64,000 nucleotides of DNA from Lepus europaeus (lineage: Eukaryota; Chordata; Mammalia; Lagomorpha; Leporidae): contig NC_084830.1 of the NCBI RefSeq assembly GCF_033115175.1, positions 110,448,709 to 110,512,708 of the forward strand, given 5' to 3'. This document shows, piece after piece, positions 33,795 through 43,794 of the stretch. Numbering within the stretch: position 1 is the stretch's first letter; each line of letters opens with the position of its first letter. The notes under the pieces are model-generated. The model was not told where the DNA came from. It searched no databases and saw only the letters and a program-made list of their open reading frames with translations. The position numbers and the translations under genes were made by a program.

Positions 33795-34045
33795 GGTGAT
33801 GACTCCCCAAAGTTTATGTCCGTGTTGTAACCCCTGGAGCCTGAGGATGGGAACTTGCTTGGTAATTAAGGGTTGGAAATTTTTGAAAATTCTATTTGCA
33901 CATGTAATTGAGTTAAGGATCTTGAGATGAGCTTTTCCTGGATTCACTGGACGGACCCTAAAATTAGTGACAAATGTCCTCAGAGGGTACAGAAGTGGAG
34001 ACACAGACACAGAGGAGAGAAACAAGTGTGCAGACAGAGGCAGAG
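33795..34045 (+). mobile_element. MaLR-type LTR relic
   Basis: CTCCCCAAAGTTTATGTCCG, TTGCTTGGTAATTAAGGGTT, GTCCTCAGAGGGTACAGAAG, ACACAGACACAGAGGAGAGA follow the forward MaLR LTR. Non-coding and diverged. Confidence 0.62.
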
Positions 34046-34654
34046 ATGAGAGTCATAGAGCCGTGAGTCCCCAGAAACTGAAGAGGAAAGGAGGGGTCCC
34101 CCAGAGCCGGCAGAGGGGTTTGTGGGCACCCCGCTGGTGATAACGAGCTGGGACCTCAGGCAGTGTAGTCTCAGGCTCAGCGGGGAGGAGCGCTGGGCAC
34201 CGTGAGCGTTTATACCCACCTGGGCCAGGCAGACAGAGGCAATTCAGTGTTAAACGGTGCAAGACTTGATGGGGGTGTATTTTCTTGGGCTGTGGGAAAA
34301 GGGGGCATGGGGAGCAATGGCATATCAATAGTCTTGTCCGCGCTGGCCGTGGCCAACTGGAGAACCTGGGCGAGTGGAGGTGGTGGCTGGTCACCTTTCA
34401 TTCCCCCTCCTGCTGCCTCCAAGTAGAACCACAATGAATCATCCAGAGAGCTGTTGGCTGGGAATCTGCTTTTGTTGGAGTCACCACTTCCAAAGTTGAA
34501 TAATCCTTCCCTCCAGGGCTTCCTGGTCCCCCCTGAGCCCTCCGAGTCATCATTTCAGCCTTGGGTTTGCTGCCCAAGCAGCCAGGCTTCCTCTCACACA
34601 GCAAGAGGGCGCTGCAGCAGGGTCCGCAGCCCCAGAGCCCCGCTCCCGGACAAC
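34046..34654. other. Intergenic, nothing recognised
   Basis: Unique sequence. Confidence 0.4.
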
Positions 34655-34775
34655 CACCGATGCCGTCTTGCTGTGTGGTGTTGGAGAACTCGCCGTCACT
34701 GATCCTCAGCTCCCTTGTCGGCAAAATGGGAAGAAGACAATACGCATTTCAAGGTGTTGCTTTAAGAATTTAAGC
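34655..34775 (+). repeat. MIR fragment
   Basis: GATCCTCAGCTCCCTTGTCG then GCAAAATGGGAAGAAGACAA. Confidence 0.55.
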
Positions 34776-34824
34776 CTGGGGGCTTCTCTTTGCAGGAAAC
34801 AGAGGTTTGGGGGCTGATGCAGAG

Positions 34825-34990
34825 GCCAAACTCCAGCTCTGGCTCCACTACCTCGGGAATTGGACAACTTCTCGGCCTCCCTAGCTTTGCTTCTTTGTTT
34901 CTGGAGTGGAGACAGTAAAATCCACAGAGGGTTGTTGAGAGGGTGTGCATTCCTCCTGGCTCAGGACCTGGCTTCTAGCAGGTTCCCCTT
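34825..34990 (+). repeat. MIR
   Basis: CCAAACTCCAGCTCTGGCTC, GGAATTGGACAACTTCTCGG, AGAGGGTTGTTGAGAGGGTG. Confidence 0.62.
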
Positions 34991-35139
34991 CCCATGTGAA
35001 CCCTGAATCAGGGAATTACACCTGCCTGTTGCTATAAATTGTCAGACCCTCGCCAGCGAGGGCCCAACACAGTCACGACACGGTCACTGTTCATCGGTTC
35101 TCAAGGAACTCTCACTTGTGGGGAGAGAAGGAAAGCGGG

Positions 35140-35166
35140 CAGAGGAGAGAGGAGAGAGGAGAGAGG
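35140..35166. repeat. AGAGG purine microsatellite
   Basis: Tandem GAGAGGA units, pure purine on the plus strand, outside any SINE. Confidence 0.8.
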
Positions 35167-35324
35167 TCACAGGTGTAAATACTGCTGGTGCATACACTTA
35201 ATAACTAGGCAATCAGGTTTCATCTAAACACAAAACGTGGAGACAAACGAACAAGCAAACAAAATCAGTCATCACACTGAATCCCAGGCCCTTTGTCCTA
35301 TCCTCATGGGTTTTATTTCCGGAC

Positions 35325-35510
35325 CTTTTATTGTCACCATGTACTGAGCGCTGACTGTGTACCAGGCACCGTGGCAAGCACCTGCAATGTCTCCTTGTGC
35401 AGCCTTTACAACACCTTGAAGTCTGTGCTATTGTTACACCATTCCACAGACGGGGAGACTGAGGCTGCCAGAGGAAAGTGACTTGTCCACAGTGAAGTCG
35501 TAGGCGACAA
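35325..35510 (-). repeat. MIR, well preserved
   Basis: TACTGAGCGCTGACTGTGTA, CCAGGCACCGTGGCAAGCAC, CACAGACGGGGAGACTGAGG, AAGTGACTTGTCCACAGTGA. Confidence 0.88.
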
Positions 35511-35594
35511 GTCCATCTCTTAGCTATCACGTGACTGCATACTGGGGACTCCCCAACAAGGGCCTCAGTGCTGCAAGATTTGAAAGTAGGGCCC

Positions 35595-35690
35595 CCAAAT
35601 TTCCCCTGAGACCACAGACTCCTTGAGAAAAGGGAATGCACTTGTCTGTCTTTCTGTGCCAAGCCCTCCACCCACAGTCTGGCACAGGAG
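35595..35690 (+). repeat. L2 3' fragment
   Basis: CCACAGACTCCTTGAGAAAA then CAGTCTGGCACAGGAGAG. Confidence 0.5.
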
Positions 35691-35724
35691 AGATGTCAGC
35701 GGGTCAGAAGTAGGAAACAATTGG

Positions 35725-36032
35725 TGTCGGCGCTGTGGCACAGCGGGTTAACACCCTGGCCTGCAGCGCCGTCATCCCATATGGGCACCGGTTCAAGACC
35801 TGGCTGCTCCACTTCCAATCCAGCTTTCTGCTATGGCCTGGGAAAGCAGTAGAAGATAGCCCAAGTCCTTGGGCCCCTGTACTTGTGTGGGAAAGGTGGA
35901 AGAAGTTTCGGGTCAGCACAGCTTTGGCCATTGCGGTCAACTGGGGAGTGAACCAGCGGATGGAAGACCTCTCTCTCTCTCTGCCTCTCCTCTCTCTGTG
36001 TAACTCTGACTTTCAAATAAATAAATAAATAT
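35725..36032 (+). mobile_element. C-repeat SINE (split in its tail)
   Basis: GGTGTCGGCGCTGTGGCACA start through CTCTGACTTTCAAATAAATA. The tail is interrupted by a reverse SINE and finishes at 36352-36377. Confidence 0.92.
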
Positions 36033-36351
36033 ATTTTTAAATTTATTTGACAGGTAGAGTTATAGACAGTGAGAGAGAGACAGAGAGAAAGGTCTTCCTT
36101 CCATTGATTCACTGCCCTAATGGCCGCTACAGCCAGCATTACACCAATCCCAAGCCAGGAGCCAGGTGCTTCCTCCTGGTCTCCCATGCAGGTGCAGGAG
36201 CCCAAGCACCCAGGCCATCCTCCACTGCCTTCTCAGGCCACAGCAGAGAGCTGGACTGGAAGAGGAGCAACCGGGACTAGAACCCAGCACCCATTTGGGG
36301 TGCCAGTGCCGCAGGTGGAGGATTAGCCAAGTGAGCCACGGCACCGGCCCC
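36033..36351 (-). mobile_element. C-repeat SINE inserted into the tail of another
   Basis: TTTAAATTTATTTGACAGGT head, CATTACACCAATCCCAAGCC, ending GAGCCACGGCACCGGCCCC. The ATAAATAAAT repeat on both sides is consistent with a duplicated target in the host tail. Confidence 0.92.
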
Positions 36352-36377
36352 ATAAATAAATCTTTAAAAAAAAAAAA
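36352..36377 (+). mobile_element. Remaining tail of the split SINE
   Basis: ATAAATAAATCTTTAAAAAA-type end belonging to the element begun at 35725. Confidence 0.85.
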
Positions 36378-36674
36378 AGCGTACTAAGATGGTGGGATTC
36401 TGCATGATCATCCACGTTCTGCCCTTCTTTCTTGACTGACCCTGTGCCTGTTGGGCGCTTCTTTTGTGAAATGAGGATGTTAAGCTGCTCTCTGCCTCGG
36501 TGCGGCGAGCAGGCCTAGGAATTGTCCAAGAGCCTTTCAGCTCAGCAGAGCCCGATGTGGCTGCCTTTGTTTAGCTGTGCATCCCTAACGGTGCCCAGCG
36601 CAGCTGGTGCACGCTGGTTATTGCACTGGTTATATTTATGCCTCAGTCCTGTTCTCAGCTCTTTCTGAGTTATT
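36378..36674. other. Intergenic, possible MIR trace
   Basis: Weak MIR similarity at 36420-36500 (GTGAAATGAGGATGTTAAGC). Otherwise unassigned. Confidence 0.4.
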
Positions 36675-36687
36675 AAAAGCTACAAAA

Positions 36688-37008
36688 ACGGGACCAGTGC
36701 TGTGGCATAGCGGGTAAAGCCTCCACCTGCAGAGCCGGCATCCCATATGAGCATCGGTTCAAGTCCTGGCTGCTGCACTTCCAAGCCAGCTCTCTGCTAT
36801 GGCCTGGGAAGGCAGTAGAAGATGGCCCAAGCCCTTGGGCCCCTGTTCCTGGGTGGGAGACCTGGAAGAAACTCCTGGATCCTGGCTTGAGATTGGCCCA
36901 GTCTGGCTGTTGTGGCCATCTGGGGAGTGAACCAGTGGATGGAAGACCTCTCTCTCTGCCTCTCTCTAACCCTGCCTTTCAAATAAATAAATAAATCTTA
37001 AAAAAAGA
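36688..37008 (+). mobile_element. C-repeat SINE with target duplication
   Basis: GGGACCAGTGCTGTGGCATA start to TTTCAAATAAATAAATAAAT tail. AAAAGCTACAAAA is at both edges (36675-36687, 37009-37021). Confidence 0.96.
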
Positions 37009-37021
37009 AAAAGCTACAAAA

Positions 37022-37756
37022 CCAACTTCACATGGATTGGAGCCTAGGTAGACTGGGTAGTTGAGTCAGCCTGCTTGGAGCAGGATCCTCCCGTCTCCTG
37101 CAGGAGCCAGCTGGGGGCAGGTTTGGCTCAGGCCGGTCCTTAAGTGGGTTGGTGCCTGTGCATTTACAGCTGCAGCCAGGAAAGGGTTACAGCACAGCCA
37201 GCATTTTCTGGGTGTTCTCCAACCCTGCCTTGCCCCATTGCCTTGCCTCCAGCTGAGATCAGACCATTAGTTTACTCATAAACAGGTGGCACACTCCACC
37301 TGAGAGGCTAGAGATAAGGGTCTTGTCAGGCTGCGGCCGTACACGCCGCTGGCCACCTTGGTCCCAGCCATTTGGGAGTCTGGCCTCTGCAGGCAGTCCT
37401 GCTTTGTCCTTAAGAAACTCCTGTGTTTGAATCAAGACACCAGGGCCCGACACGGCCATGCAGATCAAAAGTGGGATTCATGATGGGGCTTCCAGAATGG
37501 AAAAGGCTTGGGCCAGGAGGTCAAGTTTTGTGAAATCTGCCGAGTCGGGGGCAGCCTGAAGAGCCTCATTGCAGAACCCAGACTGGAGTCTTTTCCAGTC
37601 TTTTCCATAAGCAACTCCTTCTTCCCAGCCCCATCTGAATGTTTTAGTCTTCCTCCTGGGTACTTCCTCCCTACCAGTCCGTTTTTAAGGATAATCATCC
37701 AACACCAGTGATTTCTTTGGACAATTCTGATTATTAACAGCTTCACTTGTCATGCT
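37022..37756. other. Intergenic, nothing recognised
   Basis: Unique sequence. A direct repeat of TCTTTTCCAGTCTTTTCCA occurs at about 37588-37608. Confidence 0.45.
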
Positions 37757-37873
37757 AGACTGCCCGCCATGGGTCAAATCTGGCCTGACATGACCCCGTG
37801 GCCTGAGAACAGTTTTTACACCGTGAAATGATTACAAAGCAAGTCAGGAGGAGACCATCTGCAAAGTGTAAAA
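37757..37873 (+). mobile_element. hAT-like DNA transposon relic, part 1 (split)
   Basis: GGGTCAAATCTGGCCTGACA, CCTGAGAACAGTTTTTACAC, CCGTGAAATGATTACAAAGC follow the left half of a common mammalian element of hAT type. The right half is found at 38790-38905 and 39181-39275. Confidence 0.72.
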
Positions 37874-38162
37874 ATCGTTTGAGGGGTAAGTCTGACCCAG
37901 CAGTAAAGACGCCAGTTAACTTGCCCACGTACCATATTGGAGTACTGGGGTTCAATATCCTCCCACAGCGTCCTGTGGAAGAGCACTATGAGAGGCAGCA
38001 GCTGGGTCCCTGCCACTCAAGTGGGAGACCTGGATTGGGTTCTGGCCTCCTGGCATAGTCCTGGCCCAGCCCAGGCTATTGTAAACATCTAGGGAGTGAA
38101 ATAACGAATGGGCACACATACTCTCTCTCCCTCCCAAATCAATTAATAATTTTTTTAAAAGA
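37874..38162 (+). mobile_element. C-repeat SINE, old, inside the hAT-like element
   Basis: ACCCAGCAGTAAAGACGCCA, CCCACGTACCATATTGGAGT, AAGTGGGAGACCTGGATTGG, tail AAATCAATTAATAATT. Confidence 0.88.
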
Positions 38163-38170
38163 TGTTACTT

Positions 38171-38500
38171 GAGGATGACACTGTGGCATAGTAGCTTAAG
38201 CCTCTGCCTGCAGCACCGGCATCCCATATGGGCGCCGGTTTGAGTCCCAGCTGCTCCACTTCTGATCCAGCTCTCTGCTAATGGCCTGGGAGAGCAGTGG
38301 AAGATGACCCAAGTGCTTGGGCCCCTGCTGCTGCAGGGGTGATCCAGAAGAATCTCCTGGCTCCTGGCTTCAGATCAGCCCAAACTCGGACATAGCAGTC
38401 ATTTGGGGAATGAATCAGTGGTTGAAAGACCTCGCTCTCTGTCTCTCCCTCTCTCTGCTTGCCTTTCAAATAAATAAATAAATCTTAAAAAAAAAAAAAG
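38171..38500 (+). mobile_element. C-repeat SINE, younger subfamily
   Basis: GATGACACTGTGGCATAGTA start, ATCCCATATGGGCGCCGGTT, TTTCAAATAAATAAATAAAT tail. Weak flanks TGTTACTTGA / TGTTGCGTGA suggest insertion into or beside the older SINE that follows. Confidence 0.92.
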
Positions 38501-38770
38501 TGTTGCGTGAGATGTCTGCATCCCACGTTGGAGTGCCTGAGGTTGATAGCCACTCTCTGCTCCTGACTCTAGCTTCCTGCTAATCAGACCCTGGCAGTGA
38601 TGGCTCAAGTAATTGGATCCCCACCACCCTGGGAGATTTGGCTTGAGTTACTGGCTTCTGGCTTTGGCATCTGAGGAGTGAACAAGTGGATGGGAACCCC
38701 TTCTCTCTGTGAGTCTTTTTCTCTCTCTCTCTCTCTTGCCTATCAAATAAACATAAAATTAAAATTTGAA
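38501..38770 (+). mobile_element. C-repeat SINE, old, 5' part missing
   Basis: ATGTCTGCATCCCACGTTGG, GTGATGGCTCAAGTAATTGG, GAACAAGTGGATGGGAACCC, tail ATCAAATAAACATAAAATT. Confidence 0.88.
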
Positions 38771-38789
38771 AATCATCTGAAAGTCAACA

Positions 38790-38905
38790 TTGCAGTGTTC
38801 ACCAATAAAGTGTTTTTGGAACCAGACACACTCATTCATTCACATATTGTGTGTGCCGCGGTCCTGCCAGGACAGCAGGGGTGAGCCGCTCTCACCGCCC
38901 AGCTC
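38790..38905 (+). mobile_element. hAT-like relic, part 2
   Basis: TGCAGTGTTCACCAATAAAG, TGTTTTTGGAACCAGACACA, CTCATTCATTCACATATTGT continue the element from 37757. Confidence 0.78.
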
Positions 38906-39180
38906 TGCCGTTCAGTGCCTGAAGATCACAGTGGTGCCACCCGTCACACCTATCAGAGCAAAGATGCCTTCGGGCACGGCATATGTAGAATCCATGAGAG
39001 ACCTGCCTTAACGGATGAACATCTGTAGTTGCACTTAGGAGAGGGAGCGGTGACTTTGAAATCCAATTACATGAAATGGTACCTCCCCCAAAAAATTCTA
39101 ACTTCTCTCCAATAGATTTGCATGTCATGAAATTAGATTAAATCATTATTAAGCTTTTCATTTCTTCAATAAAAATTGCA
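38906..39180. other. Unassigned insert inside the hAT-like relic
   Basis: About 275 bp unlike the surrounding element. Its right end carries TTCAATAAAAATTGC, which looks like a poly(A) signal. I see no long reading frame and cannot name a source. A processed transcript fragment is one possibility. Confidence 0.4.
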
Positions 39181-39275
39181 TGGGGTGTTCTGCCTTGTGG
39201 TCCACTAAGCCTAAAATACTTACTACCTTAAACTTTCCCCTTTACAGGAAATGTTGCTGGCCTTTGACCTGGACC
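39181..39275 (+). mobile_element. hAT-like relic, part 3
   Basis: CCACTAAGCCTAAAATACTT, CCCCTTTACAGGAAATGTTG, CTGGCCTTTGACC close the element. Confidence 0.72.
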
Positions 39276-39714
39276 ATTGAACTGTGCCTGAAATGTCATT
39301 ATTTTGGTCTCCTGGCTCCATGCTTAGATGGCCTTCCATCCACAGAAAGGTTAGAAAGCCTCTTCAGACCACAGTCAACCTTTTGGTTCAATTGTTTTTA
39401 TCACTCTTAGGGGCCATGAAAAACATGTGGGTGTAGCGGTCAAAGCACATCCCTTGTCTTGTCCTCTCGCATCCCCAGTACTTGCACCCCCCCAACCATA
39501 ATGCTGTCTGGGAAGTCTCTCTGCCTTGTCTAGGACTCAAAACTTTTCCTCTCTCTGCCCTGATTCCCCATAGGAGACATTTAATCCTGGTTTCTGGATG
39601 CATCAACTGGCCCCAAACCAATGAGAAGTTAGCTCCCCTATTGCACTAGTGACCAATTCACTGGCAGATTCTATCAGGCCTACACACCCAGCCCCTAGGA
39701 ACAGGCTGGCTCGG
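39276..39714. other. Intergenic, nothing recognised
   Basis: Unique sequence. Confidence 0.4.
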
Positions 39715-39850
39715 GGGCACTGGCCTGGGAATCAGGATTCTGGAGACTGAACTTGACCTCCACACTTCCTGTCTGTGTGACCTTCCTTGGTTGCTCCATC
39801 TCTCACCATCTGCACTTCCTCATCTGTGAAAGAGGGGGCTCAGACACCGT
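39715..39850 (+). repeat. MIR
   Basis: ACTGAACTTGACCTCCACAC, GTCTGTGTGACCTTCCTTGG, CTTCCTCATCTGTGAAAGAG. Confidence 0.78.
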
Positions 39851-40689
39851 TCCCTCCAGGCGAGCACTAAGGTTTATTTCAAGCTGGCAATGAAAGAAGC
39901 GGCAGGCACAGCCCTGAGTGCTGTCGGTGGCTTCCTCCCCTCCCAACACTAACCCAGTCCACCAGATCCTCGAGATGTTCCCAGCCCGGGCTGGGACACA
40001 ATGTCTTTTCAGGCCTCTTCTTCCTGCTCATCCCTCCACCACCATGCCCCCAAGGAATTCTGGAGCAGAGCTCACCTGCCACAGCCCCAGGCACAGCCAA
40101 GCCCGGTTTCTTCATCCAGGATCAGTTATTTTTTGTCTTCTTACCTTAAAGAATAATAATGAACCACACTGCCAACCCGACAAACCTTTCTGTTATTTTT
40201 TCTGTCTGTCTTTTGGATTTCCTTCTGGGTGGTGTCATTTGCCCTTTACAACATCCCGTCCATGCTCACTAAAACGAAACACTTGGGAGCAGGCCTGAGA
40301 GGAAATTGAGTCTCTTAGGCTGGGAATCCGGTGAGTCCTGACCCCTGCTTTGCGGCAGCTCAGTCCCCAGACCTGCTGTTAGGAGAACTAACAGTGTCTC
40401 AAGTTCATCCCCTCCTTCCAAGCCCCACTGCCCTTGCCTGAGTGAATGACACCATCATCTCTCTCCTGGGTTCCTGGGACTCTGGTCTCTTCCCCTGCAC
40501 ACAGAAACCCCAAGGATCTTTTTCAGTGTGGGTCTGCTCATACATCTGTTCCCTCCTGTGTAAATCCTTCTGCGGCTTCCCATGGCCCTGAGAGTAAGTC
40601 TAAGTTTCCTTACTTACTAGTGACTCACGGCTGAATTGGATGTAGTTTGTACGTCCAAAAGTGTAGTTTCTAAAGCTGAAGTTGGGTGC
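39851..40689. other. Intergenic, nothing recognised
   Basis: Unique sequence. The 126-residue frame at 39918-40298 has no family feature. Confidence 0.45.
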
Positions 40690-40833
40690 TTGAATAGAGA
40701 CATGTGCTCAATTGGCCCTAAAAGTATCTGAGCTTGTACTCACGTGGGAGACCCGGACAGAGGTCCTGATTCCTGATTTCAGCCTCGTCCTAGCCTGATG
40801 CCGCAGCCATTTGGGGAATAAACAAGTAAATAG

Positions 40834-40868
<35 letters not shown>

Positions 40869-40935
40869 CTTTTCCTCTCTCTATCATTCTGCCTTTTAAA
40901 TAAATAAAATTAAATCTTTAACAAGTAAATAAAAA
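40690..40935 (+). mobile_element. C-repeat SINE, old, with CT microsatellite
   Basis: TACTCACGTGGGAGACCCGG, GCAGCCATTTGGGGAATAAA, a CT run (about 40837-40864), tail CTTTTAAATAAATAAAATTA. Confidence 0.85.
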
Positions 40936-41149
40936 TGTTTAATATTGGCGTACAACCAACGCACATCCTCTTGTTTGCTTTAAATCATCTCTAGATTACT
41001 TATAATACTTAATAAGCTGCAAGTGCTGTGTAAATATTTATTATGATGTATTGTTTAAGGAACGATGTCAGGAAATAAAGGCCTATACATGCTCTACACA
41101 AATTCAATATTTTCCAATTATTTTCAGTGTGCAATTTGTTGAATTTGGG

Positions 41150-41310
41150 ATGCAGGCTGACTTTATTATCCATTCATTGAGTGAATGATTACTTAATGAC
41201 ACCTACTGCACGCTGGGTTCTGTGCTCTGCCTTGGGGCAGCTGAGACAGATCTGACCTACTCGAGAGCAGTTTATGGACACGTCAGGAAGACAGAAAAAG
41301 AGATGAAAAA
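41150..41310 (-). repeat. L2 3' region
   Basis: ATCCATTCATTGAGTGAATG, GACACCTACTGCACGCTGGG, TGCCTTGGGGCAGCTGAGAC. Confidence 0.65.
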
Positions 41311-41355
41311 ATACATTAACTGGTCCTTAGCCAATTGTTTTCAGGAAACCTGACC

Positions 41356-41678
41356 TTGGGGCCAGTATTATGGTCAGCAGGTTAAGCTGCTGCTTCCAAC
41401 ATATAGGATCTCTTGTTGGACTCCCAGCTGCTCCAGTTCCAATTCAGCTTCTTGTTAATGTGCCTGAAAAAGCACAGAAGTTGGTCCAAGTACTTGGGCC
41501 CCTGCCACCCACATGGGAGACCCGGATGGAGTTCCTGCTGCAGCCTGGCCCAGACCCAGCCATTGTGGCCATTTGGGAAGTGAACCAGAGGATGGGAGGC
41601 GTCTCTCTCACTTTCTCCCTCTCTGTCACTCTGACTTTTGAATAAATAAGTAAATAAATAAATCATATTTTAAAAAGC
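41356..41678 (+). mobile_element. C-repeat SINE
   Basis: TTGGGGCCAGTATTATGGTC start, CCACCCACATGGGAGACCCG, CTGACTTTTGAATAAATAAG tail. Flanking CCTGACCTTG / CCTGGCCTTG suggest a target duplication. Confidence 0.9.
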
Positions 41679-41682
41679 GCGA

Positions 41683-42364
41683 GAAGCCTGGCCTTGATGA
41701 GTTCTCATGGACCACGCCATGAACCAGAAAGGAGCGGCCCCGTTCTGCAGAGGGGGGAGCCAAGGCTCAGAGAGAAGTGGTTTGCAGGGCTGGAATGAGC
41801 AGGTGAGTTGCGGGGTTGGACTCTGTGCGGCGTCACTCAGGGATTCGTGTCCCTCTTTGACCGGCACATTCTGCAGCCCGAGGTCCTGGCGAGATGACTC
41901 AGAGACTTGGGTGCCTGAGGCCGAGCTGCAGCTCTGTTTAAGGAGGACTTTACTTACACCAGACCAGATGTCATCGCCATCCTGCTGGAAACCGGCTACA
42001 GCCATCTGCACTGTGGGAAAAACAACCACAATTAGAAGCATGGCTGGCTGCGCTTTCATCACCAGACACCAGGCAGTGCCGGCTGTTCCGGAGCATGGGT
42101 GCTGAGCCCTTGGGTGGCCCTTCAGAGAGCCCTGAGCTTATCTCCCATCTCTCCTGTGAAGATTCGCAACCATTAGCACCCATGGGATGTGCCAAAATCT
42201 CTGAGGCCCGTGAGGTCCTGCACCGTCCGACCATACAGTCTCCTGGTCGTTCCTCCAACAGGCCACGCTCATTTCCTCGCTGGGGTCGCGGGAATAGCAC
42301 GGTGCGATGGGAATGCCTTCCTTCCCGATCTTTGCATGCTGGCTGCTTGATGCAATTATAGAAC
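41683..42364. other. Intergenic, nothing recognised
   Basis: GC-rich unique sequence with overlapping frames on both strands. None has a domain. Confidence 0.45.
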
Positions 42365-42510
42365 CCGCTTATGTTTTATTGGCTGCTTCTCCCATTAGAA
42401 GGCAAGCTCCCTGAGGGCAGGAACTTTGGTCACTGCTGTATCTTCTGCACCCCAATCAACACATGACACACAGTAGGTGTTAAGGAAAATCTTATTGAAT
42501 GAGTCACTCA
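42365..42510 (+). repeat. L2 3' end
   Basis: TTAGAAGGCAAGCTCCCTGA, GGGCAGGAACTTTGGTCACT, ACACAGTAGGTGTTAAGGAA, then CTTATTGAATGAGTCA. Confidence 0.85.
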
Positions 42511-42704
42511 CAGAGCTAGAAGGACCCGGTCCCACCCTGCTCCTTGGGTCAGCTACCTCATCCTTCCCCTTTTACACGGAGAAATTTTTCTTGTTGGCCT
42601 AAGAGGGCTCCATTTGTGCTGTACTTAATGCGTGCAGCACCCTCTAGAGCCGCCCATCTCAGTAGCTTGCAATGTGAAGGGGTCCGTGCAGAGGGCACCC
42701 TTGT

Positions 42705-42905
42705 TCAACTGCACACCCTCATGTCAGACAGCTTTCGGCTCGGAGGCCAGCTCCACCACTTACTGCCTGTGGATATGTACTTAACCTCTCTGGCATCAGG
42801 GTCCTCATCTATAACATGGGGACATTTGGACCTACTTTGTAGGGTTGTTATAAGGATTTCATAAGCTAATAAATGCAAAGAGCTTAGCAATGCAACTTAA
42901 ATGTT
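42705..42905 (+). repeat. MIR, nearly full length
   Basis: GAGGCCAGCTCCACCACTTA, TACTTAACCTCTCTGGCATC, GTAGGGTTGTTATAAGGATT, GCAAAGAGCTTAGCAATGC. Confidence 0.88.
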
Positions 42906-43269
42906 GTGGGTGCTTTATTATAAAAATAAAACCACCTGTGTCTGCCTGATATCAGTATGGTGCTGAAAGACACATATAGAAGCTTTAGGGGTAAATTTGA
43001 TGACATGCAGTGAAACACGACTGATACTCCAGCCTTTGGGTCATAAATTCCAAGGGCTAGGTGGTCACTTAAGTGAGTGAAGCAGGTAGATTGCCACTGC
43101 AGGGGGAGGTCTCCATTTACGGCGGTAGCTGCTACCCCGTTCCTGCCATGGTATGGCTGAGAATCTTGATTGAGCATGGCTAAAGGTACCTACTTTTTAG
43201 AGATGTCTAAGGTTTAATATTTGTCCTAAATCTCATAGGTTTCACATACAGATGCCTCTCTGCTTCTGA
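42906..43269. other. Intergenic, nothing recognised
   Basis: Unique sequence. Confidence 0.4.
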
Positions 43270-43470
43270 GAGAGTAATAGCCCAATAAATCCACCCTAAG
43301 TTGAAAATATAAGAAAAGGCATTTAATACACCGAACCCACCGAATAGCATAACCCAACCACGCAGAGTGCTGTAGAGCATCAGCGGTTTGCCCTCACAAT
43401 TGCAGGGCCACCTGGGAGCCCTGGCTGGCTACCGCTGCCCAACACGGCAAGAGAGCATTGCACCATGTGT
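43270..43470. mobile_element. Tigger-like DNA transposon relic, left part
   Basis: CCCAATAAATCCACCCTAAG, TTGAAAATATAAGAAAAGGC, ATTTAATACACCGAACCCAC match a widespread pogo/Tigger-type non-autonomous element. It resumes after 43546. Confidence 0.68.
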
Positions 43471-43471
43471 G

Positions 43472-43545
43472 GGGGAGCTGTGAAAGTTCATGGAAAAGGC
43501 ACATTCTCTTGTAATTCCATTTTCTGTCAACTTTCTGAAGCCCTC
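43472..43545. mobile_element. Mariner-like short element, internally deleted (copy 3)
   Basis: GAAAGTTCATGGAAAAGGCA at the left, inverted against TCAACTTTCTGAAGCCCTC at the right. Only 74 bp. It sits inside the Tigger-like element. Confidence 0.6.
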
Positions 43546-43690
43546 TTGTATCAACAGCCTGGGAAAAGATCAAAATTCAAAATTCAAAGTAGACGTTCTC
43601 CTGAATATGTATAGCTTTCACACCATCTTAAAATTAAAAAAAAAAAAAAAAATCCAAGCTGAATCATGAGTTAAGGACGATCTGTCTGTC
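43546..43690. mobile_element. Tigger-like relic, right part
   Basis: AAATTCAAAGTAGACGTTCT, GAATATGTATAGCTTTCACA, CCATCTTAAAATT, an A run, then ATCATGAGTTAAGGACGATC complete the element. Confidence 0.68.
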
Positions 43691-43794
43691 TGTATTGGCA
43701 AGAAATTCTCTCAGTGCTCTGAGCCCAGTCCCTGCTAGGATTCTAACGAGCTTTGTCACTTCCTGTTGTGAACTTCAAAAGTCTGCCTTCCTTG

